A DNA stretch of 9,520 nt, taken from NCBI GenBank assembly GCA_964434955.1, contig CAYSXI010000200.1, positions 1 to 9,520 of the forward strand, written 5' to 3'. A program made the translations under genes and the position numbers. This DNA is from JANQLU01 sp964434955 (lineage in GTDB: Bacteria; Planctomycetota; Planctomycetia; Pirellulales; Pirellulaceae). Positions 1-6,386 of the stretch are shown here, piece after piece. The first letter of the stretch is position 1. Each line of letters starts with the position of its first letter. Below the pieces are notes generated by a model, which searched no databases, had not been told where the DNA came from, and saw nothing but the letters and a program-made list of their open reading frames with translations.

Positions 1-668
1 ATCCCGTTCTTGAACCCGTCGTCGAAATCGGGATCAACATCCCCGTAGTAAATGGTCGCGACCCCGTAGCCGCGTTTAATAATCTCCTTGATCGGCCAAC
101 GAGATCGATTGGCTCCTCGCGAAGCTTCTCCAGCCTTGTTTTCTGAAATCCCAAAGTTTCTTCGGTTTCCTACCCAACTGGGGGTGATTTCGATTCGACG
201 ATCCCTCGCCACGGTTTGGTTGCCATAAAAGTTATAGCCCAGGAAGACGGGAATTTTTTGAGCCGCGTCAGTCCGCTTGGGCGTCGCCAACAACATGCGA
301 ATTCGCACAACTTTTTGGCCGGCTTGAAACCCAAAGACGATTTGTCGAAAAGTGACTTTCACGTTCCCCAGGTCCGCATCAAACGTTTCGGATTGGGTTT
401 CGATTCTCTTCACGGCGTTCAACTGGGGCGGTTCGCCGTACACGTTGCGCTGAAACAGTTCGAGGATCTCCGGACGTCGTTTTTCATTCCAAGTTGCCGA
501 ACTCGTCACCCTGGTTCCATCTTCGCAAACGAGCGGATCGGGAAGCACGTATTTCGGGACTTTGGATTCATCGTAGTTGGCTTGGGCCGACAGGAATTCA
601 CACAGGCCATCGGTAAAAAAAAGAAACATTGAAAACAGCAAGCAACCGGCGAGCGAAGTTTGGTTCAT
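1..668 (-). CDS. Glucuronoyl esterase-like secreted hydrolase (CE15 family), N-terminal part
   Basis: The minus-strand frame is open from an ATG at 668..666 to the left edge, giving 222 complete codons and no stop. The N-terminus has a hydrophobic core at about residues 6-18 and a probable signal-peptidase site after SAQA (residue 30), so export is expected. YVLPDPLVCEDG (about 40-51), RRPEILELFQRNVYG (64-78) and GYGVATIYYGD (200-210) match my memory of CE15 4-O-methyl-glucuronoyl methylesterases common in planctomycetes. That family cleaves the ester between lignin alcohols and glucuronic acid side chains of xylan. The catalytic Ser, Glu and His normally lie further downstream and would be beyond the edge, so activity cannot be judged. 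Family members are usually over 400 aa, so about half is present. A GGGGGA run sits 3 nt before the ATG. The gene is divergent from the lipoprotein gene. A less specific alpha/beta-hydrolase or acetylxylan-esterase label is the alternative. Confidence 0.82.
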   Translation of the reverse strand, partial: MNQTSLAGCLLFSMFLFFTDGLCEFLSAQANYDESKVPKYVLPDPLVCEDGTRVTSSATWNEKRRPEILELFQRNVYGEPPQLNAVKRIETQSETFDADLGNVKVTFRQIVFGFQAGQKVVRIRMLLATPKRTDAAQKIPVFLGYNFYGNQTVARDRRIEITPSWVGNRRNFGISENKAGEASRGANRSRWPIKEIIKRGYGVATIYYGDVDPDFDDGFKNG

Positions 669-764
669 GGATCCCCCAGAATTGGACTTTGAAGATTAGA
701 AACCATGGCAGCGGGGGCATGCAAGCATTCGGTTGCTCCAAGTCGTGCCAAATCGAGGTTGCGA

Positions 765-2315
765 ATGAAGGGTGATTTCGTTAAACGCATGCAGTCAAAA
801 TATCTCCGCGAATCGAACTCAAACTGGCTGAAAATGCACCGCCGATTTTCCAGGACCGTCTCGACGTTGCTGTTGCTGACCGCTTTGGCCCTCCACCTCG
901 GTTGCCAAGACTCCCCATCCCAAAACCAAGGCGAGCTGCCTTCGTCAAACAAAGAAAACGGCGAGAGAACATCGACCGAATCTGAGTTGGATGATGGAGC
1001 GCTCGCCATCTGGAAGCAATGCACCCAAAACTATGCCAGTGCCAACACCTATCAGGACAAAGCGATCCTGAACTTGCAGTATCGATTGGATGGCCGCTGG
1101 ATCGAAGAGTTTCACCCTCAATCCGTTGCCTTTGAGCGTGGCCTGGGACTCTCCGTCAAAATGTTTCACGGGCGAATTCAATCCGATCGGAATCGCTTCA
1201 CCTGCTACATTTACGATTCGGCAACGGGAAACCTGGATGAACAAACCTGGATCCGCGAGAACCTGAAACAGGCTGAGCGCGAAATTTTTTCAGCCCAATG
1301 CTGGACGGAACTATTGAGCGACCCGATTGCCAAGCACTTTCTTTCCGGTGAATCCGAAATCCCATTGAGAAAGAATGATGTCGTACCCGACCTATTTCCG
1401 CCCGCCATTGGCTTGCTGACCAACCATGGCGAACTCAATTCGGCCTGGTCCAATCCAAAATCGTGTCGGCTGGTCGAACTCGATGACCAGGATTTTCACG
1501 TCCTCGATCTGGGCGTCAATGAACTGAGGCACCGCGTTTGGATCGATCGCAACACTTCGTTGATTCAACGAATCCAGTACGACTCTCGCGTTCTAAGCCC
1601 GGTTCTCCAGGAATCTTCTGATGTCACCGACCTGAAGTTGATCGTCAACTTTGGGCCGACGTCGATGAACCAAGCTTCAACGAAGGAAATTTTTGAAACC
1701 AGGCTTTCGGATCAACAAAAGCCCGTTGAACAATTTGTCAAATTGCCGGAATCATTTCCTTCCCGGCTCATAGGACAACCGGTGCCTGAATTTGATATGC
1801 ACTCCAACGGCGGAGCTCAAATTGCTTCCCGGCGACTCAAAGGATTGACCACCTGTCTGTTCTTCTTGCAAACCGATTTCATCGAACAGGATTCGTTGAA
1901 GAAATACCTGGAGTTGGCGGATCAACTGCGCGATGGCCGGACTCGAATTGCGGTTGTCATTTGCGGACAACCGGACGTGGCAAAAAGAATTCGCGAACAG
2001 TGTGAATCCCAGTCGAGGAATGTCACGATCTTCGTTGACCCATACTACGCGAGCATGAAAAATCTTGAAGTCCGCCATACGCCGACCGTGGTCGTGCTTG
2101 ATTCCGAGACGAAGATTCAGTTTTTCAAGAATCTATCCAACGATCCCTGGAAAAAAGAGGTTTCGACGGCGATCCAACGCATCCGGCGAGGAGAAAATAT
2201 CGCGGCTGAAATGAAAAAGGACTACCAACGATTTCTGGAATCGTATCACCAAAAAGTCAATCAAGCGAACCCGTTTCGAAACGCGTCAGCCAAAAAACCA
2301 GGTGATAACAACTAG
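765..2315 (+). CDS. Putative lipoprotein: LolA-like middle region plus thioredoxin-fold domain lacking CXXC
   Basis: The protein is 516 aa from the chosen ATG at 765, picked because GAGG (755-758) lies 6 nt upstream. Other ATGs are at 705 and 834; the one at 834 would give a compact 23-residue signal before the Cys. The hydrophobic stretch LLLLTALALHLGC ends in a lipobox-like Cys (residue 47), but His at -3 makes the lipobox imperfect. Residues about 80-310 resemble the LolA/outer-membrane-lipoprotein-carrier-like beta region often paired with redoxins in planctomycetes (inference from pattern). Residues about 336-475 look like a thioredoxin/AhpC-TSA fold: the opener IGQPVPEFD, an FVDPYY segment, and HTPTVVVLD (438-446) carrying the usual cis-Pro. 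Where WCXXC is expected the sequence reads FFLQTDF, so disulfide chemistry is unlikely. The C-terminus is a charged helical tail. The TAG stop overlaps the stop of the convergent gene. The function is unknown; a binding or scaffolding role in the envelope is my guess. Confidence 0.78.
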   Translation: MKGDFVKRMQSKYLRESNSNWLKMHRRFSRTVSTLLLLTALALHLGCQDSPSQNQGELPSSNKENGERTSTESELDDGALAIWKQCTQNYASANTYQDKAILNLQYRLDGRWIEEFHPQSVAFERGLGLSVKMFHGRIQSDRNRFTCYIYDSATGNLDEQTWIRENLKQAEREIFSAQCWTELLSDPIAKHFLSGESEIPLRKNDVVPDLFPPAIGLLTNHGELNSAWSNPKSCRLVELDDQDFHVLDLGVNELRHRVWIDRNTSLIQRIQYDSRVLSPVLQESSDVTDLKLIVNFGPTSMNQASTKEIFETRLSDQQKPVEQFVKLPESFPSRLIGQPVPEFDMHSNGGAQIASRRLKGLTTCLFFLQTDFIEQDSLKKYLELADQLRDGRTRIAVVICGQPDVAKRIREQCESQSRNVTIFVDPYYASMKNLEVRHTPTVVVLDSETKIQFFKNLSNDPWKKEVSTAIQRIRRGENIAAEMKKDYQRFLESYHQKVNQANPFRNASAKKPGDNN

Positions 2316-3310
2316 CGGTTGATGATCAAAGCCCGCCCCGGGCGACTTCGCAAGCGTTTTTTGACTTCGGTTTTCTTTTTGGCAGCCACTTCTTTCTTGT
2401 CACCCTCGGCGTCCTTCTTGGGCTCGCGCTTCGCTGGAGCCTTGGGGGCTGGGTTTCCTCGAAAATCGCCAGCCATTTTGGCGCCGGCCAAATTCGGCAA
2501 TTTCGCGCCGCCCCCGTTCGCACCATTGTTTGCACCCTTTTTCTTTGCCGCGGCTTTACCGCCACCTTTGACTGGGACGAGATCACCTTCCCCGTTTTTT
2601 TCTTTCGCAATCTGGTCAGGCCGCTTCTTGGCCTTTCGGGTTACATTGATATTCAATGCCATCATCAAGTCAGGTTCGCGAACATAGTAGCCAGTCACTG
2701 AAACGGCGTCGCCCGATCGTGCGAGGCGAATCTCATCCGAATTAATCACCACCTTGGCGTCTTTGGCAAAAGGAATCACGCTGCGTTTCTTCGTTCGGCC
2801 AATGGGATACCGAACGACAATTTCATCCTCCCGCACGGCGGAAATTTCGGCCGACAATCCCACCACTCGCCCGTCGCCTTCAGCTTCTTCGGGGAGTTCT
2901 TCAAATCCCCAAACGGTTTGGTTGTCAGGAGTGAACAGAAAGATTTCCTTGACGGGCTCAACAAACTTGTTCGATTTGTCGACTTCCCCGGTCACATAAA
3001 TCATGAGACGCTTGGTGAGCCAAGACGGTTTTTCGCTCCCGGTCACCGAGACCTGCGTGGAAAGTCCCATTCGTCGCATATTGGCCGGTACGAACTCGAT
3101 ATCCGTCAGTCCATCTTCCGTGCGAATCTTGACCGTGCCTTTGTTTCGATCCAGGCCAACGACCGAACCGGTAATGGTGCGTTCGGTAAGATCCAGACCA
3201 AGTCCGGGCAAGCCCTGCGCGTCGGTTACCTGGCAGGCAACGAGCATGCAAATAAAACTTGCTGCGATCGAGACGTTCCGCAAAGTCAAATCGATTGAAT
3301 TTCGCCGCAT
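2312..3310 (-). CDS. Exported hypothetical protein with two beta-rich domains and a Lys/Ala/Gly-rich tail
   Basis: The protein is 332 aa from ATG 3310..3308. A TTG nine bases upstream is possible, but GGGA sits just before the ATG. The N-terminus is a signal sequence with two readings: a canonical lipobox LVAC (Cys26), or signal-peptidase I cleavage after VTDA (residue 31). Two similar beta-rich segments follow. Residues about 45-135 start TITGSVVGLDRNKGTVKIRT. Residues about 145-225 start GRVVGLSAEISAVREDEIVV and end near GDAVSVTGYYV. The pattern of short strands (V.G.V, V.I.T, V.VTG) suggests small OB-like or DUF5666-type barrels, which is only a fold guess. From about residue 226 the sequence turns low-complexity, rich in Lys, Ala, Gly, Asn and Pro, and ends RPGRALIINR. 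I do not recognise a named family. A charged tail like this could bind anionic polymers or nucleic acid, but nothing shows it. It converges with the lipoprotein gene, with no room for a terminator between them. Confidence 0.75.
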   Translation of the reverse strand: MRRNSIDLTLRNVSIAASFICMLVACQVTDAQGLPGLGLDLTERTITGSVVGLDRNKGTVKIRTEDGLTDIEFVPANMRRMGLSTQVSVTGSEKPSWLTKRLMIYVTGEVDKSNKFVEPVKEIFLFTPDNQTVWGFEELPEEAEGDGRVVGLSAEISAVREDEIVVRYPIGRTKKRSVIPFAKDAKVVINSDEIRLARSGDAVSVTGYYVREPDLMMALNINVTRKAKKRPDQIAKEKNGEGDLVPVKGGGKAAAKKKGANNGANGGGAKLPNLAGAKMAGDFRGNPAPKAPAKREPKKDAEGDKKEVAAKKKTEVKKRLRSRPGRALIINR

Positions 3311-3374
3311 GATTCCCAATCACACTAGGAAATGAAAGTGAGGGACAAAAGGAAAGGCGAGGATTCCTGACTAA

Positions 3375-3402
3375 AGTTTACCGAAATTCGATTTCAGATC
3401 AA
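3375..3402 (-). promoter_or_regulatory. Candidate sigma70-type promoter of the two-domain exported protein
   Basis: On the minus strand TTGATC (3402..3397) is followed after 16 nt by TAAACT (3380..3375), about 65 nt upstream of the ATG at 3310. The -35 is a fair match and the -10 is weak. It is the best pair I see in this 227-nt gap, whose other content is the terminator at 3488-3511. Confidence 0.28.
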
Positions 3403-3487
3403 TTTTCGCCCAACAAGCCGAATTCCAAATCGGCGTCCATTTCTCGTTTGCCGAAGCTACAAACGACAGCCGCTAGGCAAATCTACG

Positions 3488-3511
3488 AAAAAAGCCGCGC
3501 ATTAACGCGGC
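3488..3511 (-). terminator. Intrinsic terminator of the ECF operon
   Basis: On the minus strand, GCCGCG (3511..3506), a six-base loop and CGCGGC (3499..3494) form a perfect 6-bp GC-only stem, followed at once by six T (3493..3488). It begins 27 nt past the last stop codon of the operon (3538). On the plus strand the same hairpin is followed by a short T run, but no plus-strand gene ends here. Confidence 0.85.
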
Positions 3512-3537
3512 CTTTTCCGATTTTCTGATTCAAATAT

Positions 3538-4497
3538 TTATTTCTTGTCCTTGGCCGAATCCGAGCCGCCCTGACTCTCAGGCTTCTTTTCGTTTTGTTC
3601 CGCCGCATACTTTAACATCTGCTTTTTCTTGCGACTCATCTTGATCGCATTGACTTCAATTTGCTGTTCGAGCCGCAGAGCTTCGGCTTCCAAGACCTGA
3701 ATCTGCTTTTGATGAAGTGGAATCAATTCGCCGTCGTACTGCCTTTTCTTGATGTGGACGGAGCTGAGCTGATTCCAAAGCTCGAGCCTTTCATCGACAT
3801 GGTTCAATTGGGCCGAAATCTTTGCGATCGAAATCGATACCGATTGAACTTGAGACACGAGTGACTGGTCAGAAGAGGTGCCGTCATCCATTTTTTGTTT
3901 GTGCTCAATCATTTCGATTTCTGCCCGCGTTACTTCTGCCTGATCATTTCTAACCTGCGACTCGGAAACCAATCCTTTCTCGTGAAGCTTTTTGGCATAC
4001 TCGAGCTTCTCAACTTTCTGCCGCAACATTTGCTCGAGCAAGCTTAATTTTTTCATCTCGGCAGCTTTGCCGGTCCTGGCCTTTTTGCCAGACAGTTCCA
4101 ACAACACCTTCTGCTGAGCTTTCAGGCCAACAAGTTCGATTTCCAGGGAAGACTTTTGCGTGGCCAGGTTTTCACCAATCGTTTCAAAAGCGCCTCCCGC
4201 ACCGATCTTCGAAAGCTGTTCATTCATCGCGTCGCGAACGCTCGTCGCGCGGGCGAGCTCTCGGCGCTGTCGATCTGCGATCGCTTTCACCACGTCGAGT
4301 TGCTCCCTCAAGTTGACAAGCTCGCCTTCCTTTTGCTGAAGATAAAGTTTCTTGGCGTCCTCACGGAACCAATCGTTGTCAAAACGAAACTTGTCCAACA
4401 TCTGCATTTCGTCATCCTGCCCGGGGGCGGGAGAAAGGGCCAAACCAATTACGCCCAAAAAAGTCAACGCTACGACTAAACCTGATCGATATCTCAT
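3538..4497 (-). CDS. Exported coiled-coil protein with HlyD/adaptor-like hairpin
   Basis: The protein is 319 aa. Residues 1-27 are a signal peptide (MRYRSG, hydrophobic core 7-21, likely cleavage in the APGQ region). The rest is almost entirely heptad-like helix, about 45-300, rich in Leu, Lys, Glu and Gln, with no cysteine and a Lys/Glu/Ser-rich end. Residues 170-189, KLHEKGLVSESQVRNDQAEV, resemble the turn of the alpha-helical hairpin in HlyD/MFP adaptors, whose pattern is roughly L...G.vS..e......l. No lipoyl or beta-barrel domain is present, so it is not a complete adaptor. A Gly-containing break near residues 99-103 and a DDGTSSD break at 204-210 may separate helical segments. It is the third gene of the operon, 27 nt after the membrane protein, with GAGG about 10 nt before the ATG, and it is followed by a strong terminator. 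I infer a periplasmic structural or sensing partner of the membrane protein. The exact role is unknown. Confidence 0.8.
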   Translation of the reverse strand: MRYRSGLVVALTFLGVIGLALSPAPGQDDEMQMLDKFRFDNDWFREDAKKLYLQQKEGELVNLREQLDVVKAIADRQRRELARATSVRDAMNEQLSKIGAGGAFETIGENLATQKSSLEIELVGLKAQQKVLLELSGKKARTGKAAEMKKLSLLEQMLRQKVEKLEYAKKLHEKGLVSESQVRNDQAEVTRAEIEMIEHKQKMDDGTSSDQSLVSQVQSVSISIAKISAQLNHVDERLELWNQLSSVHIKKRQYDGELIPLHQKQIQVLEAEALRLEQQIEVNAIKMSRKKKQMLKYAAEQNEKKPESQGGSDSAKDKK

Positions 4498-4524
4498 ATC
4501 AAAATTGCCTCAAAGAGTTGGTTG

Positions 4525-5385
4525 TTAGTCTAATTTCTTGCGGGCCAAGTCGGCCCAAGCTGTGTCAGCAAAACGTTCCGTCACCAGCGTGTACTGTTCA
4601 CGTATCCGATGCCTCGAACGCGAGTTTGGGGGAATGACGTGATCCGTCCGACTGAGCCGGTCGGACAACTCCGCCGTTCGAAACAATACCGACGCAAGAA
4701 TCTCGTCGGTTTCCATCGGCTCCGCGCGCAAGCGCACCGAAGTTTTCGGGGCTTCTCGTTTCCGCTTGAGTTGGTCCAGACGATTGTTCGTCGAATAGCG
4801 ATCCACCGCGGCAATTTGCCATTCCAATTCGCGATTGCGTTTTTCCAGATCTTCGAACTTTTCCAGCATCGCCAGTGCTTCCGCATCAGGAGTTCCCGAG
4901 CCACCTCCGCCCTTGATACCTGCCTCGGAATTTGCCGCCTTCAAAGAGTCCACGTCGTGAAAAGCGGTTTCCAAAGCCCGAGATTGATCCGAGAAATCAG
5001 AAACGAGGAAGTAGCCGACTCCTCCCAGCAATACGCACGCCACAACGGCAGCGAGCAGCAAGCGAGCCTGAGTTTTTTGGTCCTTGGAATTTGCCCACCG
5101 ACCTTTCTGTCCAGTGCTCAATTCGTCGGCTATTTTTACTTTGTCCTTTTCATCGGCCGGCCGACTTTCGCTCCCTGAATTAGCAAGGCCATTTAGACTT
5201 CCAGCTTCCGTGGAAACTGGCGGGAATTCCTGCACGCTCGAATTTTCAGGAATCGATTTAAGCCGTGCACGCAACGAATCGCTCACCGTGACGTCGCGCA
5301 GTCGATCACCCAAATCGAGTTCGGACTTTGCATCCGATTCGAAATCTCGTTTTTGCGAGTCGGGATGTTCTTCGTTCCTGTTCAT
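4525..5385 (-). CDS. Single-pass membrane protein in anti-sigma position, no zinc anti-sigma motif
   Basis: The protein is 286 aa. Residues 1-107 are hydrophilic and probably cytoplasmic, with LGDRLRDVTVSDSLRARLKSIP (from residue 25), which recalls short motifs I associate with planctomycete ECF partner proteins. One transmembrane helix spans about 109-128 (LLAAVVACVLLGGVGYFLV), preceded by basic residues, so the C-terminus should be outside. It continues with a helical stretch, a GGGGSG linker (159-164), a coiled-coil-like segment (168-210), and a last helix pair, YTLVTERFADTAWADLARKKLD, that looks like a single TPR/YbgF-type repeat. There is no HxxxCxxC zinc anti-sigma motif; the only Cys (117) is in the membrane helix. 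It starts 16 nt after the ECF stop and 27 nt before the coiled-coil gene. The position and topology suggest a membrane anti-sigma factor, but this is inferred from gene order. No family name is certain. Confidence 0.75.
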   Translation of the reverse strand: MNRNEEHPDSQKRDFESDAKSELDLGDRLRDVTVSDSLRARLKSIPENSSVQEFPPVSTEAGSLNGLANSGSESRPADEKDKVKIADELSTGQKGRWANSKDQKTQARLLLAAVVACVLLGGVGYFLVSDFSDQSRALETAFHDVDSLKAANSEAGIKGGGGSGTPDAEALAMLEKFEDLEKRNRELEWQIAAVDRYSTNNRLDQLKRKREAPKTSVRLRAEPMETDEILASVLFRTAELSDRLSRTDHVIPPNSRSRHRIREQYTLVTERFADTAWADLARKKLD

Positions 5386-5401
5386 TTTTCTGCGTCAGAA
5401 T

Positions 5402-5938
5402 TCATGATTTGGGTTGAGCTTCGTCTGTCTTGGAAACAGATGAAGTATTTTGTCTCTCGAGCACATCCCGCATTCTCTGCTTTCCGCGATGCAATCGAGA
5501 AAGCACGGTTCCGCGGGGCTGGTTTAGTAACTGGGCCACCTCCGTAACCGAAAACCGCTCCATCTCCACCAGCAGCACGACTTCCAGGGTCTGGGAATCC
5601 AAGTGACTTGCCGCGAACTGAATCGTATCGCGATGTTCGACTTCGTCTCCCCGGTCCACCGGAAGGTCGGATTCATTGATGGTTTCGAGCGGGGCTGCCT
5701 TTTTTCGTCGTTGCAACTTGGTACGCATTCGATTGCGGCAAATTGCAAACAACCAGGCTTTCGCCGACTCTGGTTTCTGGAGTTGATCCAACCCCCGCCA
5801 TGCGTTTTCAAAAACCTCATTGGTGAGATCTTCCGCGTCATGCCAATTGCCGAGCGACCGGTACAAAAACCGGAACACCGATTCCGAATAATCTGCGATC
5901 AGCGTTTCGTAAAACGCCCGCCGCTCGGGCTTCGTCAT
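5402..5938 (-). CDS. ECF-family RNA polymerase sigma factor
   Basis: The protein is 178 aa from ATG 5938..5936. A TTG start at 6055 would add 39 residues with no sigma similarity, so the ATG is preferred; 178 aa is typical of ECF sigmas. Region 2 spans about residues 10-76: YSESVFRFLYRSLGNWHDAEDL, then TNEVFENAW, the core-binding and -10 recognition part, and a KAWLFAICRNRMRTKL segment. Region 4 spans about 105-160: LDSQTLEVVLLVEMERFSV, then TEVAQLLNQPRGTVLSRLHR, a helix-turn-helix for the -35 element. There is no long C-terminal extension, only a short polar tail. It is the first gene of the operon, followed after 16 nt by the membrane protein and then the coiled-coil protein. It is expected to redirect RNA polymerase to a small set of promoters when the membrane partner releases it. 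ECF sigmas often control their own operon; repeats 130-160 nt upstream could be the site, but no clear ECF promoter was identified. I see no Shine-Dalgarno sequence. Confidence 0.9.
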   Translation of the reverse strand: MTKPERRAFYETLIADYSESVFRFLYRSLGNWHDAEDLTNEVFENAWRGLDQLQKPESAKAWLFAICRNRMRTKLQRRKKAAPLETINESDLPVDRGDEVEHRDTIQFAASHLDSQTLEVVLLVEMERFSVTEVAQLLNQPRGTVLSRLHRGKQRMRDVLERQNTSSVSKTDEAQPKS

Positions 5939-6013
5939 TCGAGGGACTGATCGCCATGGCGGCGATGCATGGTTAAGTTGGCTTGTTTCAGAATCAAGTC
6001 TTTGGAAAGACGG

Positions 6014-6057
6014 ATTTGATTGCGAGAAAAAAATCTGATTGTGTTTTTTTATCAAAT
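6014..6057. repeat. AT-rich imperfect inverted repeat
   Basis: ATTTGAT (6014-6020) pairs with ATCAAAT (6051-6057), and inside it seven A (6027-6033) pair with seven T (6044-6050). On the 5' side a 6-nt segment (6021-6026) is unpaired, so the structure is a bulged hairpin or a bendable A/T tract. It would lie in the leader or promoter of the ECF operon. Confidence 0.5.
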
Positions 6058-6071
6058 TCGTTTCGCTTCGG

Positions 6072-6100
6072 GGAAAAACGCCGGGAATTCCCGGAAAAAC
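6072..6100. promoter_or_regulatory. Palindrome with flanking direct repeats, candidate operator
   Basis: CCGGGAATTCCCGG (6081-6094) is a perfect 14-bp palindrome. It is framed by two copies of GGAAAAAC at 6072-6079 and 6093-6100, offset by 21 bp, close to two helical turns. This arrangement fits a dimeric or tandem protein-binding site in the divergent control region. No regulator is identified. Confidence 0.4.
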
Positions 6101-6208
6101 CTTTCGAGTTCATGGACTCGCCGAACGGTCTTCAATCGCTAAAATTGAACTCCGTCAATGCCAAATGGTGCATAAAAATTTATTCGTGAAAGCAGTGCCA
6201 AATTGATG

Positions 6209-6238
6209 TTGTCTGGATTTTGCATGTCGGAATACAAT
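6209..6238 (+). promoter_or_regulatory. Candidate sigma70-type promoter for dnaG
   Basis: TTGTCT (6209-6214) and TACAAT (6233-6238) are separated by 18 nt. The -10 matches the consensus at five of six positions and the -35 at four of six. Transcription would start near 6245, upstream of the hairpin at 6273-6290, giving dnaG a leader of about 140 nt. Confidence 0.35.
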
Positions 6239-6272
6239 TTCCGTCCGTGCAATGGAGGGCACATCAAAACTT

Positions 6273-6296
6273 GGCGAAATGGATTTCGCCTCTTTT
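6273..6296 (+). terminator. Terminator-like hairpin in the dnaG leader, possible attenuator
   Basis: GGCGAAAT (6273-6280) and ATTTCGCC (6283-6290) are perfect complements around a GG; a realistic RNA hairpin is a 6-bp GGCGAA/TTCGCC stem with an ATGGAT loop. TCTTTTATTT follows directly. The stem is only moderately GC-rich and the T run is interrupted, so termination may be partial. It lies about 97 nt before the dnaG GTG start and after the candidate promoter. Confidence 0.45.
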
Positions 6297-6386
6297 ATTT
6301 GACACCCGTCAAGCGACCGGTTTGCGACCCAACAAACCATGTCGTTTCTGTGGCCTCCTTTCACCCGCAAGTCACGGAGACCCCAG

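Larger units (their letters stand above)
5939..6386. other. Divergent intergenic region between the ECF operon and dnaG
   Basis: This gap of about 450 nt lies between two divergent starts. ORFs in it lack any recognisable protein character. It holds, from left to right: an inverted repeat just upstream of the ECF start (5950-5966), an AT-rich inverted repeat (6014-6057), a palindrome flanked by direct repeats (6072-6100), a promoter-like sequence pointing to dnaG (6209-6238), and a terminator-like hairpin (6273-6290) followed by a TTGACA (6299-6304) that has no good -10 partner. If dnaG started at the ATG at 6339 the gap would be 48 nt shorter. Confidence 0.6.

Noticed and set aside
216..632. 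A 138-codon plus-strand frame
   Set aside because: It is opposite the esterase gene, whose protein matches a known family along the whole stretch. The plus-strand product has no recognisable character.
2319..2687. Plus-strand frame rich in Phe, Ala and Pro opposite the Lys/Ala tail
   Set aside because: It is the complement of the low-complexity Lys-rich region (AAG/AAA read as CTT/TTT), which keeps the other strand open by composition.
6299..6327. TTGACA at 6299-6304 as the dnaG promoter
   Set aside because: The -35 is perfect, but at 16-18 nt spacing the -10 position reads TTGCGA or similar, a poor match. It is not called as a promoter.
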